Positions 46,406-59,577 of a stretch of 64,000 bases of DNA are shown piece after piece. The position numbers and the translations under genes were made by a program. Position 1 is the stretch's first letter; the number at the start of each line of letters is the position of its first letter. The DNA comes from Pelecanus crispus (lineage: Eukaryota; Chordata; Aves; Pelecaniformes; Pelecanidae): assembly GCF_030463565.1 (NCBI RefSeq), contig NC_134643.1, positions 120,941,809-121,005,808 on the forward strand, in the 5' to 3' direction. The notes under the pieces were generated by a model. It had not been told where the DNA came from. It saw only the letters and a program-made list of their open reading frames with translations, and did no database searches.

Positions 46406-49400
46406 TTTAAATATAGACCTTCAAAATTAGTTTTGGGATCTATGGGAAATCAGGAAGTGCTACTCATTTAGAAATTGTGCAACAGATACTTTAACGTAGG
46501 TGGCTATGATGGTGTCCCTGATCTGACTCTTTCACATCACAGGTTAGTGCTGTTGAGTTTGCTGGGATGGCTATAACATTCACATGTATGTTTTTCCTCC
46601 TTTCTTGTTTTCTTTTGACCAGAATCTTGACTCATTTTCAGGTGCAGCAAGTTGCAGTCTCTGATTTTTTAAATATTTTTATTTTTAAACAAAAGATGTT
46701 TTTAACAACCCGCTTGAATTATAAGACCTTTTTCTTTACAAGTGACAGGGAAGGGAGTAGTAGAATAGTGACCACAGGGGTGAGATGCTGTTTGTATCTG
46801 GTGAAGAATCAGCCTAGTTATTTTCAGGGTTTTGTGGTGCAGAAAAGCCACTCACTTTATTATAAGGTTTTTTTTTATTATATCAGTGATTCCTTATAAC
46901 AATCTAGGCACTCATTAAATATTGATAATAAATTGAGAAAAAGAGAAAAAGAGATATTTCTGAATTCTTTTGTCTAGTTAAGGAGATGTAGAATAGAAAG
47001 CAACAAATACAGACAGGTAAGGAGATAGTATAAGAGTGTTTTGATCTTCAGAGTATTTTCAGAAATTTTCACTGTTTCTGGTTTTCAGAGTCATAGATTT
47101 TTAAGGCTAGAAGCCAATGTGATTTTGTCTGACTTCCTGCATAACACCCAGCATTCAAGCTTGTAAGGGCAATAGTGATTCTTTTGGAAGAAAATGCAAG
47201 AGTTTATATCTTTCCTCTTGACTTTCTGAAAATATCGTCAAAAAAGTTTTAGGAAGCAAATGACTGCTGTGATTTGCTTTCCCCTTGTGTGAAATCTAAA
47301 CGTGTTTAGTTTTTACCAAGTGATCTTTGTTGTTATTGTTGTGGTTGTTACTTTGACAACAGTGAAATACAGACTGACCTGATGCAGTAATTTTATTTCA
47401 CTGGAAGCAGTGGGGAAAGTTTTTTGCTGTTCTTTTTGTGGAAAACAAGCTCGCAGTTAGCTGTGAAGATTTCTGTTAATTTTTGTAAACTAAATACTTC
47501 AGCTGAAAATTTCAGAGGAGCCTAAGGGAATTAAGAACTTAGAAAAAGTTCAAGCCACTGAAGTCCCCAACTTTTCTTGATGATGTTGTGCACATCAGAT
47601 GATGATTTAAACAAGTCTTAAACTATCATAACTAAAAAAAACCCTAGCAGCTGTTCAATAGATGCTAGGGCAGGCCCATTATAAAATGTACTATGGTATG
47701 CCATAATGGTTAGGATACCAATATGTTCTATTTTTAGTACCATTGACTCAGTCACTTGAGTTCAAAAAATAAGCAGGGAACATCTGTTTATTGAAAGGAT
47801 TTCCTCTATAGTAATTTCTCTCTCTATTCCGTCCTTTTTAAAGTATTTCCAAACTTTTTTTAACTGGTTCTTTTCTGAAGATAGTCCAATGTATTTTCTA
47901 ATATTCTGACACTGCATTAATTTTTTTTTCTTATTAATATGCAATGCAGTGAAAAAGTAATTATTGGCTGATGTTTCTTTAAAATTCTTGGGGTTGCTTT
48001 TGCTTTGTTTTTCTTAAGTTAAAATTGTTTGAGGACCCTCCTTAAAGCTACTGTACCAAAGATTGTACTGCTGGAATTGTCAAAACAAATAGCAGCTTAA
48101 CTGCTGTCCACGACTCCGGTCCAATATCTGTGTCAGAATATTTAACAGCTATTCAGCCAAATATTTGTAGAGCAGCTGTACCCCTAGTCGGACTGAGTCC
48201 TATTCCGTCCTTCCTTTTAGCCTTGCCATATGATTCATCTTTCTTCTTTTAGAATATTAGTCTATTTTTAAATATTGTACAAGAAAGCAACAGCAAATTA
48301 AAGGTAAACACTTACATATCAACGTGATACAATTCTATACAATTAAAGCAATTTAAGTATTTTCCAGAATGGACATGTTTGGGACATGGTGTGAAAAATG
48401 AAGTTGTGTTTGTGTGTGGGTATAACTTTTTGTTTATACGAGCAAGATCCCTACCCCATGAAAATATAGAACTTCACTTTGTTTCCTGAGGAAGTTCAGG
48501 AGTGTTTGCTTTTGCCCTCTGTATCACTCTTATTGTTTTTTAATTCTCTGGGCATCCCTTCCTAGAGGCGCCCAGCTCTAGCTATGTTAGTTAAAGTAAG
48601 GCTCTGACTGCATGTTAGCCAGGGTAAGATAACTTATTTTACCTGTTCCCCCTAACCTACTTTGCTGTACAACCACTGAGGGCAGGATAAAGAGTTAACA
48701 AATATTCGACAAATAATTTAAATCCTAGTCTGTACTCTTTACGAATATTCAGAATCCTGCTTTGATATGCGGTCCTCTTAATCCTGTTGGGGTTTTGTTG
48801 TAGTGTACAAGTCTGCCAGCATAGAGCAGTTTGCAGGAACTGACCTATGTTAGCAATTTTCTCCTATGAGAGCCATCCTTGTTTAATTTTGACACATTAC
48901 AAATAACTGACTCTGTAAGCTAGCTAATAGTAACCTTCTCTTCACCTCCCGTAACCTGCAGTAAGATACATAAACAGTCATCACAATCCAATGCAAAAGT
49001 GATAGTGTGAAAGTCACTGAGAAAGAAATATTGCAGTGGCTAGCTGTGACGCTACTAAGTATGATTCATATTTCTGATCTCAGTCCAGCTACTAGTGGGC
49101 AGGTGTCCACATCACAACACTGACGTAACTGGCACAGTCTGTCCCACCTTTGCTGGAAGCCTGTACTAAAAATAAAGAAATAAATAAAAACACGGTTTGG
49201 CTTGTTGTCATGAATGAACTAACTCTGGCCCATAAGGATTGTTATCCACAGGTTAGAGTAAAGACATTTCTTTGCAGTATGGAGAAATTTGTGGTGCTTC
49301 TCCATTCTAATCACGTCTGTGTAGGTAAACAGTCTTCTAGTTCCAGGGTTGCCAGGCTGGTTTGTATGTCTTGTGGTTGCCTTTGGGTGGTGGGAGAAAA

Positions 49401-49869
49401 GTTTTCTATTTTTGTTGGCTTAGCCCTGATAAGTCATTGTATTGTGATGGGGAAGATATCTTTCCCTTCATTCAAGTAATGAACTCTTTGGTAGTAAGGA
49501 AACTATCTTTGGAAGGTTCTTTACTTTGCAGTGTAATGGAGAGCTCAGGAAGAAAGATTGTTTGAATTTATTGTTTTTATTAAATCATCACATGTTCTAC
49601 TGCTCTAACCGGCTTTGTTTTCTTAATCACCGCAATACAGAATAGGCTTTCTGTCTTTCCAGCACCTAAACATGTTCTTATTGCCAACCCACTAGTATTT
49701 TCAAGGAGTCTATTAAGGTATCTCAAGGGTAGAAGAATAAGCAGATGAGGAGGTGTTTGCAGGATCCTGATATTATTGTGAATATATGCAACGTAGAACT
49801 ACATTAAACATCATTTTGAAATGCCCTTTTTGGTAGACATTGACATTTAACACCATGTTTACCTTTTAG
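46406..49869. other. MAP3K7CL intron between CR1 and the second coding exon
   Basis: AT-rich, nothing recognised. Confidence 0.6.
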
Positions 49870-49928
49870 ATGATGCTTCCTCTGCAAACTTCCCTTTGGC
49901 ATTTCCAGAACTAGATCAGCAGCTGCAG
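49870..49928 (+). CDS. MAP3K7CL: MAP3K7CL second coding exon
   Basis: 59 nt, with acceptor CTTTTAG and donor CAG|GTAAAC. Completing the split codon gives DDASSANFPLAFPELDQQLQ. FPELDQQLQ is the hallmark shared with the mammalian protein. It ends on a codon boundary and fits the neighbouring exons. Confidence 0.94.
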
Positions 49929-51149
49929 GTAAACTTTTTTTTTTTTTTAAAAACTACAGTTCTGCTTTACTTTCACTAGATTTGTTATGATAAAAAAACT
50001 CTGGTTATTACACTAAGGTGAAAGTTTTCAGTGGTGCTTCTCTAACCTATTAACGTTTAGTAAGACTGTATATTTCCATAGAAGAAAACATTGTCTTTTC
50101 AAGATCTGCAGAAAATTTCATTTGACATTTTTAATCCAATTGCAGGGAAATGACTATTTTAAAAATCTCACCCGCTTTTTAATTTTTTTTTTTTTCAATT
50201 CCTGTGCAAAACACAGCATGTACTGCTGCACTGCAATGAAGAGAGTTCTTGAGGTTTTGATGGGAGAAGGAATGAGCCAGGTACATTCTCATGCCTACAG
50301 TCTGTGCTAAGACTGGTGTGATCAGCTTTCTCTGAAGCATTCCAAGAGAATGCAAAGGTATATTTTGTAGCGCCATTTTATTTCTAATCTTGGGTAACCA
50401 AAGCCAGTCATCAGGATTGACAAGAGCCTCCTCAAAGTCACTCTAGTTCACGATGCATAGCAAGCAACCCTAACGGTTGCCCTAGCAGGTGTCTGCAGAC
50501 AGCATGGGATAAAAGCAGTGAATCCTTTTGTGATGGGTCCGATTTGTCAGCGTAGCACAATGGAGCTCCGATACACTGGACAATCAGACGGCAGTTGATG
50601 GCAACTCCATGGTTCACCAGGCACAGAGCCAGTTCTGTATCCAGGGATTATTTCCCTTTCCTCTGTGGCGGTTCTGGAGTGTTTGTTGGCTTTTGTAAAC
50701 TACTTCAGATCATCTGTTTCCCAAGAGCATTTAGACTTCCTCTGATATTTCAATATGAAGGCAGTTGTTTCCTGAGTGTAAATTGAGAAAGGCATTAGCA
50801 GACCGTGTTGTCTAATGATGTCATCCTTCCTGTCTCCATCAACTAGTGAGACAACACTGGAGGGCTGCTGACTTAAAGGACTGACTTTTCTCTCCTGCTG
50901 CTCTCATCAAAAGGATGAGTGAGGAAGGAATGGAGGATGACAAAGACTCTTCTTGCTCTGTCCCTCTAATCCTGAGAATAGGAGCAGGTTCCATAGGCAT
51001 AAATAGGAAAGAATAAAGGAATGAATAGCAATTTAAGATCTGGGCTGAAAGGAACAGGGAAGTATGTTGGCCTCTTTATTCCACTGATCTTCCAGTGCAG
51101 CAAAGGCGATTGCTATTTTTTTCCCTCAGAATTCAATTTGAGAAAAGCA

Positions 51150-51390
51150 GTATTGTTTTGTGGCTGAAGCACTGAATTGAAAGTAAAGAACCTGCATTCT
51201 GTTTCCAACTCTGTCAGTGACACAATGTGTGATCCTGGAGGAGTTGCTTCATCCGTCTGCTCATCTCTGAAATGAGGTTAATAATTTTTACCTTTTTTGT
51301 TAAAGAACACTGAGATCAGTGGGTGAAGACTGCTCTAAAAGAGCAGAGTATGATTATCATTACTGCTGTTGGTACATAAAAACAAATTAC
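51150..51390 (+). repeat. MIR SINE fragment
   Basis: The best of the MIR-like copies: TTTCCAACTCTGTCAGTGAC, TGTGTGATCCTGGAGGAGTT, CATCTCTGAAATGAGGTTAA and AATTTTTACC, then ATTATCATTACTGCTGTT. This follows the MIR order from tRNA-like head to 3' tail. Confidence 0.55.
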
Positions 51391-54300
51391 TAGTGTTAGA
51401 TTTAGGTACTTTACAGGCCAAGTGATGGGTTTTTTATTAGGACTTTTATGACCCATTCCTGGAATATATAATGTAGTCTAAATGTGTAATTTCATGATAG
51501 ACTGAAATTGCTCCTCTGGAAGCATTCAAGCCTGATGGATAAATAATAGCCCTTCAGTAAAAGTTTTTTAAGTACGCACTAGAGCAATTCCACTAAGTAC
51601 ACCCTCTTGGTCTGTTAAGTACCTGACATTTTTTTCAGGAGAACCTTCCTTTACTCTCATGATCTCAATATGATAAAAAATTCAAAGAAACAGTCAAAAG
51701 CTTTGATTCGGCTAATGTTCTTTTTATTATCCTTCAGAAACTTTTTTGGGTAATATTGGGGTAGTTGAAAGGATAACTTATGAGGACTATCTGGCTGACT
51801 CAACCACTCAGAAGTATAAAGTTAGTGGTAGTGCTTCATCCTTTAGCTTTCAAGCTTATGTGCATATTTATATTTAGATGCCTTTATGTTCAGCCAGAGG
51901 CAGTTAAGTCAACACAGGGTTCTGAGCTGATGCAGAAGTAGCAGAGCATTTGGCTTTAGCAATGAAAACCTGAATCTCCTTGCTTTTGTCAATCTGGATC
52001 ACAGCTTAAAGTTATAACTATTTAATGTAATAACATTATATTTATACCGCTTTAAAATTTCAAACAAGAAATAACTGTAACAAAGTTATAATTTACCTAG
52101 TTACATTTTCTTATTAATTACTTTTTTAAATTGCTATAATCCAGACTGCTAACGTGTGTCAGCCCTGTATAGGCATGTGGCTGCAATTTATATTAACGTA
52201 ACCATACCAGCTTTGAAACAGGTAGCTCCTGTATTACAGAAGCAAACTACAACATGGGCTTCACCAGGACCTGCAGAAGCATTGAATGGTGGTGTCCCTT
52301 GTCATTCCATCCATGCTTTTCTCTATCCCAAAGTTAGCTAGTATAAAGCAGCACACATGAAGTATCATGTAAATAAACCCTTTAATCAACTGTGGCATAG
52401 CAGCCTGAAATGCTTGAATTTGTAAGAATGCTGGTACATATTTTCATAATAAAAATATCACATCTAAAGCCACAAGATTTTCATCACCATGCCATAAATA
52501 CAGTCAAAAGCATTTGTATTTTATTTAAAGAAGCAAACTATAAATGCAGGGTAGGTGGCTATATAATAATAGGCACTTAAAAAAAAAAAAAAAAGTAATA
52601 ACTTTCCAGGTTTCAAACATACAAAGGAAAATTTTGAAACCTGTTTTAAAACCAAAACAAACAAACAGAAAAAAAGGCCAAATTGTCTGATCTTCAGGTT
52701 GGATTTTGAAAGCAGCTTGAAAGCTATTTAAGTTCACTGAGTGACTTGGAAAATCAGAGCCTTAGAATTTTATGCATGCAGGCAGCAGACCACAGCCTGA
52801 GTACCAAGCAATTTGCACCTCTGTTTTAGGCTTCAAGCCCTTGTCCTTCTATGTTAGGCCCTGGCAGACAACTTGGCTGTTTGAGCAGAATTACCTAGTG
52901 TTCCCACTTTTCCTACCACAATCCTACCATACTCACTCCCTAGGCATTGGTATCTGATGGCAGGGCAAAGTTCAGTGCAGCCTGCCCCTGACAGGGTAAT
53001 AAACCCTGCTGTCCAAGCACCGGCATCAACTTTACAGAGGTAGAGGCAGGATTGGCTAGAGAAAAGGTATTTCCAGGAGACTAACTGCAAATACTTAATT
53101 CTTTATAAGGACTCTTACTAGAGGACAATCCTAGCTGTGAAAGTTACAGATTCTTTCTGAAGAATAAAAATGATCAGTCTAGTGTTCTGATCTACTTAGC
53201 TAGACCAAAAAACTTGTCTTTTTCAATTACCTTTTTGAATGTTACATTTCTCTGCTACTCTGAGAGGAAGAAATTCCAAGAAGCAATTTGTAAGAAAATA
53301 ACATCAATTCTCTAACACAAAAGTTTTGCTTTATGGTCAACCAGACACAAAAGCCCTACATATGAGAACAGAGCAGTTTAAACTATATGCAGGAAAAGCC
53401 TGGGCTCTTTTGCAGCTTTATTATCAAAAAAACTACGAACAAGTTCCTGATATGCTACCAGTGAAACAAAGCTCATATTAATAAACTTCTTGCTTTCGAT
53501 TCCTTTTGTTTGCAGTATTGGAAATTATTCTCTTCCCACTGACGAGCAACACTTGAATGAGGCTAAAGCACTTGCTTATTTGGGCTTCAGTGTCATTTCC
53601 CCCCCGCCTTTGTGTGAGCAATGTGGTGGGTAGTGCAGCGAGGGTAGGCTTGCTACATTTGTCAGTTTGTTATTGGGAAACGTTAGCCTTTGCCTCGTGT
53701 AAAAGTTGGACTGGGCCTTGGAAGGAGCTTCCTTGATTAGCTGCATAGTGGGTGGTGGCCCTTCTGACAGACACTCTACTACGGGTTATCTGCTATATTT
53801 AGACACCTACATCAGCATCTAAGGCCTTGTTGTTTAGGTCACTGAATACAGAGGAAGGTATCTAGTGTTAAGTACCCGCATTACTATGCCTTGTGTGCTG
53901 TCTGTCCTGTTCCAGCATTTCCTGTGACTTGCTCAGTTCATCTCCCTCTTCTCCGTCAGTCTTTATTCCAGCTGGGAGTTTGATCTTGAAGAGGGAAGAA
54001 CAGAAGTCACATACAGATGTACAGGGTGTTCTGTAATTCTTTATCATCTCTTCTCATGAAATCGTGAGCTTGAGAGAGGCATTTATGTCGTATTTTGTAT
54101 TACGACTCTGTTGAGATCAATGGAGTTAAATGACAGCAGAATCGCTGCAGCAGAGAAAAGGCTCCAACCATTTATAGTATCAGTTTGTTAAGCCAAGGGG
54201 TGGTTTTTCATGCTCTAATGGGAAATGTCTATACAAAAGAAGTAATGAAAAGATTATGAAAGGGACAGTTTATTGTGTGTGATACAAACATTTAACAGAA

Positions 54301-57300
54301 ACCTTGTTTACACTGGAACTTTAATAACGGAACTGTTGCTTCTACTGACTGCCAAGACTCGTTAGACACATACAAATCATTTTAGAAAGTTTAAAAGTAT
54401 GCTATATTTTTAAAGGGCATGCTGTATTTTTTGAATATGTATTAAATTCCAAGACAATTCCTAGAGTACTGTGGTACTCCATAATTAGATTTGATTGCCT
54501 ATGAACTTGATAGGTGTCCTGTAATGCTGCTGTGATAACTATGATCTTATACTAGATTATGCAAGACATAGATGTTTGCAAAGTCAGAGTATCGTACTAA
54601 GGTTAGAAAAGAATGGAAAATCTCTCAGGAAGGGAGAGCAAAAATTTCAATTGCTCCCACCCAGTCAGCTTGAATTGTTTGGAGGAGAGAACTGCTTACC
54701 TTCATAGTAAAACTAGACTAGGCTAGGTATATCCTAGACTAGATATCTGAAAGTGGTTGAAGAGTTCCAGTTGCACAACAAAAAGTAGCTGCAATGTGCA
54801 GCTATCACTTTTGCTTGGAATAATGTGGTTTCTTCCATCATGGAAGAGTACACAAGGCCATATAATGAACACGGGCCACATGCAAAATATTGGCACTGAA
54901 CTTTCTGGTTTTCCAGAATAGTTTAGCTGAAAATTACCAAATTTACAAAAAGTGAGACACCACTCTCTAATTAGACCAGTGCTAAAGGCTGCCTTCTAAA
55001 TGAGTCCACATGCTCAGCTGGCAAAACTGCATGATACAATTTTTTCTTTAAACTTCAACCTTTTCAGGAGAAAGTTTTGCTCTTTTTTGACAGTAGAACC
55101 GAAAAGTAAATGCAAACAAATGAAGGCGAATTAAAAAATAAACTGTTTTAAACTTTTTGAACACTTGGGTGACACTGCCAACTGTCACCTTTTGTGGATA
55201 TGGAATGCTGATATTCATATGGCAAGGCAAAACACACTTTGTCATGTGAGTAAAGCAAGAAAAAACAATAGCGAAAACTGTCCTTTTGTGTCCCCAGCAA
55301 AGATTTTAATTAGACAGCTCCTTCCTGTCTTAAAAACCAGGCAGAACCACTCAGGCTCTTTCTGTTTCTTCATGAACTGCCTTTGCATATCATCTTCCAA
55401 CCTCTTTCATATCTGGATTCCAAAGAAAAATCTAAATAAACAGTGCATATGTCTTGTAAAGATGTACATACATATGTGCAGTTACAGAATAGCCTATAAC
55501 AGGAACTCTTAGTGTCTACTGGTTTCTGTAGAAAGTTTGTCAATGTCACAGTCAGTTATGCAACAAAATACAAGGGAAAAATTAGATCTTGTTGAAAATT
55601 GGTCATAGTAGGATAGACCCCACTAGTATCACTGAAAGCTGCAGCTTTTGTACTAGCTTTGTGAACAAAATCAGAGGTGCTGTGTGCGCATATTTTGCCA
55701 GCACAGGAAAATGAGGGTGGATGACACTGAAGCCTGAAATAATCAGGATTAAAAGTAGCAACTGTTGCCATTAAATATAACTTTCTTTGGCAGGGGTGTT
55801 TTTTGCTTATGTAGCAGGTATGCTTTTATATATATTAATTTATGGATGGGCAAGACACTTCATGAAGTAACAAGCTTGGGCTCTCCTAAGGAGAAATTAA
55901 AGTATGGCTGTTGGCTTCTGAGCGAAAAAAAATGTATACTACAAATTGAACTTTATTAAGGCCTGTTGTAATTAGTCACCTGGGTAAACTGGCAACTCTT
56001 ACCAAAAAAACAGTATACAGAATTCATGGATGAAAAGTGCTTTCTACTGGGAATTCCAGTTCTTTTGCTCTGCCACAGGAATGCCATCAGGATAGCATCT
56101 GCAACACTTCCCATGGTCTGGCCACAGGCATTCAAAAAAGTCATTCCAGGTGGAATGGGGAGCAGAGAAAGACTGCTTGGATAAGCTAGGGAAAATGGAA
56201 CTTTCATCTAGGATGGATTAGAGGAATGCAGCTTTACCGAGACACAGGTCTTGGAAGGTAGATGAGAGCCCTCTCTAAGTACATCTCAGGGGTAAAACAG
56301 GTGGGACAAAGAACCACCATTTGAATGAAAGATAGTGCTGGTACAATAAAAGACTATACAAACCTGTCTTCAACAAAACTGAACTGGAAATGACAAAAAT
56401 GTTTCTAAACCTTGGTGGGGCTCTGGGCCTGTCTTAAAACTGAGGCAGGGGACTTCAGTTTTTCTAAGACAGAACTGGGCAAGCCTGTGAATTGCAGGAT
56501 TTGCTTCTGATAACAGGAGTCTGCACTCGCTGATTTTGCAGGTTCCTCCCATTCCATTTAGACGAGTATGGGCTAGTCTAGTAACTGTTACTATTCTGTT
56601 ATTTTTTTCTTTTCTGTGGAAATATGTTAATACTGTTAAATGTCTTCTGGCTAGTTGGAGTTACCCCTTTGGAACAAGCAAGTTTTGCCTCTATTTCTGC
56701 ATTCGTTTTTCAGGAGTTTGCCCTGCCATCTTCTGAAAACACTTTTCTTGGTGGGAACAGGTGTATCATTCTTTGCACTCTTGTTTTTGTCAAAAAAGTA
56801 GGCTGTTAGAAATGGGTAAAATAATCTCTCTGTGCTTTTGTGTTGGCTTGCATTTTCTGGTGGACTGCAAAGAACTGATCAGAATTGTGTCGTCTTCTTT
56901 TTTCTTGTGATTGCAGTAGATGTGTTTGTTAAATAATGAACGCATAAGCCTGTTTCATGTCTTACTGGCCAAAAATTACTCATGGACACTGTAGGTACTA
57001 TTTCTAAAACCTTTCTTAGAAATTTCAAAATTACAAAAGAGCAAACCAAATTGTCTAGTCATCTAGTCATATAAAAACATAATCAAATTTATATTTTAAA
57101 GTAAAAATACACTTAAAATTAAAAAAAGTTCTTGATATAGTGTTTAATAGCATCAGACAAGATTTAAAAGAATTGTATGAACAAAATATTAGTAAACTGA
57201 TTTTATCTTTTGTTGTCAGTTTGAGTGATAAAATATTAATGTAAGAAAAAATGACACTGAAGAGGAAACAATGATAGAAAGGGGTTTGAAAGTCAGCAAC

Positions 57301-58684
57301 TGGTTCTAAGTGGGAATTAGATACTAAGTCTCAGCATGACTAGATAATTTTTAGCTCTCTATATATATCTATTGAGTGGGAAGCTGGAATATAGAAACTG
57401 AATGCCGCTTTAATTTTTAAACTGGTTTAAACCAGCTAGATTTGCAGAAACTGGTTGGAACCAAAAGCAAGTTTGATTTTTTTTTTTTTTTCCTCTTGAA
57501 GTATCACTGTTTGGGGACTTTCCCCCTGGGTACTGTTCAAAATTGTTTTATTGTGACGCATTTGTTGTTTGCTGATCTCTGATAGATACCAGAGATGCTA
57601 CTTTGGCTCACCCTTGCATTCTTGGATTAGAGCACTGAGACTTCTATATTCTGCCTTGTTAAATTTATGCTTATTATTTGGGTGGCTATATGAATGGTGC
57701 TATTGCTCATCCACATTGAAATGCAATTAAAAGCCCTTTCCTAGGGACCAGATTCATCAAGTAATGGATTGCCTTTTCCCTGGGGTCCCAAATTCTCCAA
57801 GCTCAGAGGGAGTAAAACAATGTGCTGTGAAACAATTCTGCCACAGCATTTTTACATTTAGAACATGGAAAATGAGTGTGTGTTGTAAAATTTCAGTGAG
57901 GAACAAGAACATCTACAAGTATGTGCAAGGTCCATGCATTAGTTACATCTATGCATTGGGGTACATCTGAAGCCAACTTACCCTGCCTCCTGGATAAAAA
58001 TATGTTTTTCTTTGTCTCTGAATACGTTTAGTAAAATTTAAATTTCCAGTTTATCTAAAACAAAGGTTTACAAGATCATAAATAGGAAAAGACTGAAGAC
58101 TTGTGCTTTTCTTTTCCTAACAATGTCATTGAAGGTATATTACACTACAGAGAAGAGTCAAAGTAGGACAATAAGAAATAAAAAATAATCCACTTACATT
58201 GTGAAAGGCAATTGGATGTTCTTTAACTGGACAGTAAAGGAACTATTTTAAGTGCTTCCTTTTGCTTCAAACAGGTGGCTCAAGCATGCTATTTGGAGTT
58301 CATTTACAGTCAATTGATTCATAGCTAATAACTTAAAAATACTACACTTCCTGAAAGTATTATAGCCAAAATGTGACAGTCAAGCCTGAAGCCTAAATTA
58401 AGTTGCATTGTTTTAAAGGAACAAAAAGTACTGACATTTAACCAAACTCTATTTTCAAGATCTTGGTTGAAATTCATATAACGAGTCTGAGTGGAGTTTT
58501 TTTCCGTATTTATTACCCCAGTGTGCATTGAAAAAAAATTAAAATCTTACTGCAAGAATGTCGGTATTTAGGTTAGGAGGTACAGTGCTTTTGCCTTCAC
58601 TGTGTCTTTTTTGTCTGATTTTTTTTGTTTAATTGCTGTCATCCTTCAACTCTCAATCTCACCTGCACCTCTCATGGAAATTTA

Positions 58685-58850
58685 AAACACTTTGCAAATT
58701 AGTTAATTTAACTCTTATAACATTTCTGCTAAGTATGCCCCATTCTTCTACAGAAAATAGAGATGCAGAGAAACTGAGTATGATCTTGAGCAAACTACTT
58801 ACACCTTGAGGCATTGGTGGGATAGAGCCCATCATGAAATCTTGGCTGCA
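58685..58850 (-). repeat. MIR-like SINE fragment
   Basis: GCCCCATTCTTCTACAGAAA, GAGATGCAGAGAAACTGAGT and GATCTTGAGCAAACTACTTA resemble the reverse-complemented MIR core (CCCATTTTACAGATGAGG, AAACTGAG). Confidence 0.4.
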
Positions 58851-59461
58851 CTGGAGTCAGCAGTAAAACTCCAGCTGAGTCCAGCAGAATCAGCCCCCAT
58901 GTCCGAATTCATGGTCCTGTCCCATTTAGTAATAAGCTGGAAGAAGCATTGCATTTATGGGAAAGAGAGTGTGTAGTCAACAGCTTTCCATGTCTTTTCT
59001 TCTCATCTTGCAGAATTGGAGAGTAAGAGCTTGTTCGCACTCAAATTACCCTTCTACTAAGTGCTGCAGTTTCTGCAGTGAAAACATGTTCATGTATTTT
59101 ATGGGTCTGACCAATGCATCAGCTTTAGCATTCTTGGATCACTGTAGCTGGAAAAGAGGGCGGTAAGGGAGAAATCTTTCTTTGAACAATCTTAAGGGAT
59201 ACTTTGCAAAGTTGACAAGGAAAGTTCTGAAAATCCTTACAAGGTTTGAAAGTTTATGCAGGGAAGTGTTTTTTTCCCTTCTGTGAAAGGCCATCGCTGG
59301 GAGTATTTGGCCGTATCCTGCAGTTAAGGTGAAAAAAAATCTTTAAATATTCTCACAGGAATTAAGATAAATATTGTATCTTTCAAAATATGTGTTTTTT
59401 CCTAATATTTCATTCAAAAGCAGTATATATATTTTTTTTTCTTCTTCTTCTTTTCTTAAAG

Positions 59462-59577
59462 CCGCTGCCTCCTTGTCATGACTCTAAGGAATCTATGCAG
59501 GTGTACAAACAGCACTGCAAAATAGCGGAAGAGTACCATGAGGTCAAGAAAGAAATTGCTTTGCTGGAAGAAAGAAA
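59462..59577 (+). CDS. MAP3K7CL: MAP3K7CL third coding exon
   Basis: 116 nt, with acceptor TCTTAAAG after a long pyrimidine tract and donor AAA|GTGAGT. It encodes [20 protein letters not shown] and [16 protein letters not shown], the start of the coiled coil. It ends in phase 2. About 81 of the roughly 142 residues of the short isoform are in the window; the remaining coiled-coil exons lie beyond 64000. Confidence 0.95.

Larger units (their letters stand above)
49929..59461. other. MAP3K7CL intron between second and third coding exons
   Basis: No further coding exon of the gene fits between the two; the flanking exon phases match the known protein directly. MIR-like fragments near 51150 and 58690 are the only repeats recognised. 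Confidence 0.6.

Noticed and set aside
46009-46410. Plus-strand frames across the CR1 copy
   Set aside because: Antisense shadows of the CR1 ORF2 C-terminus on the minus strand.
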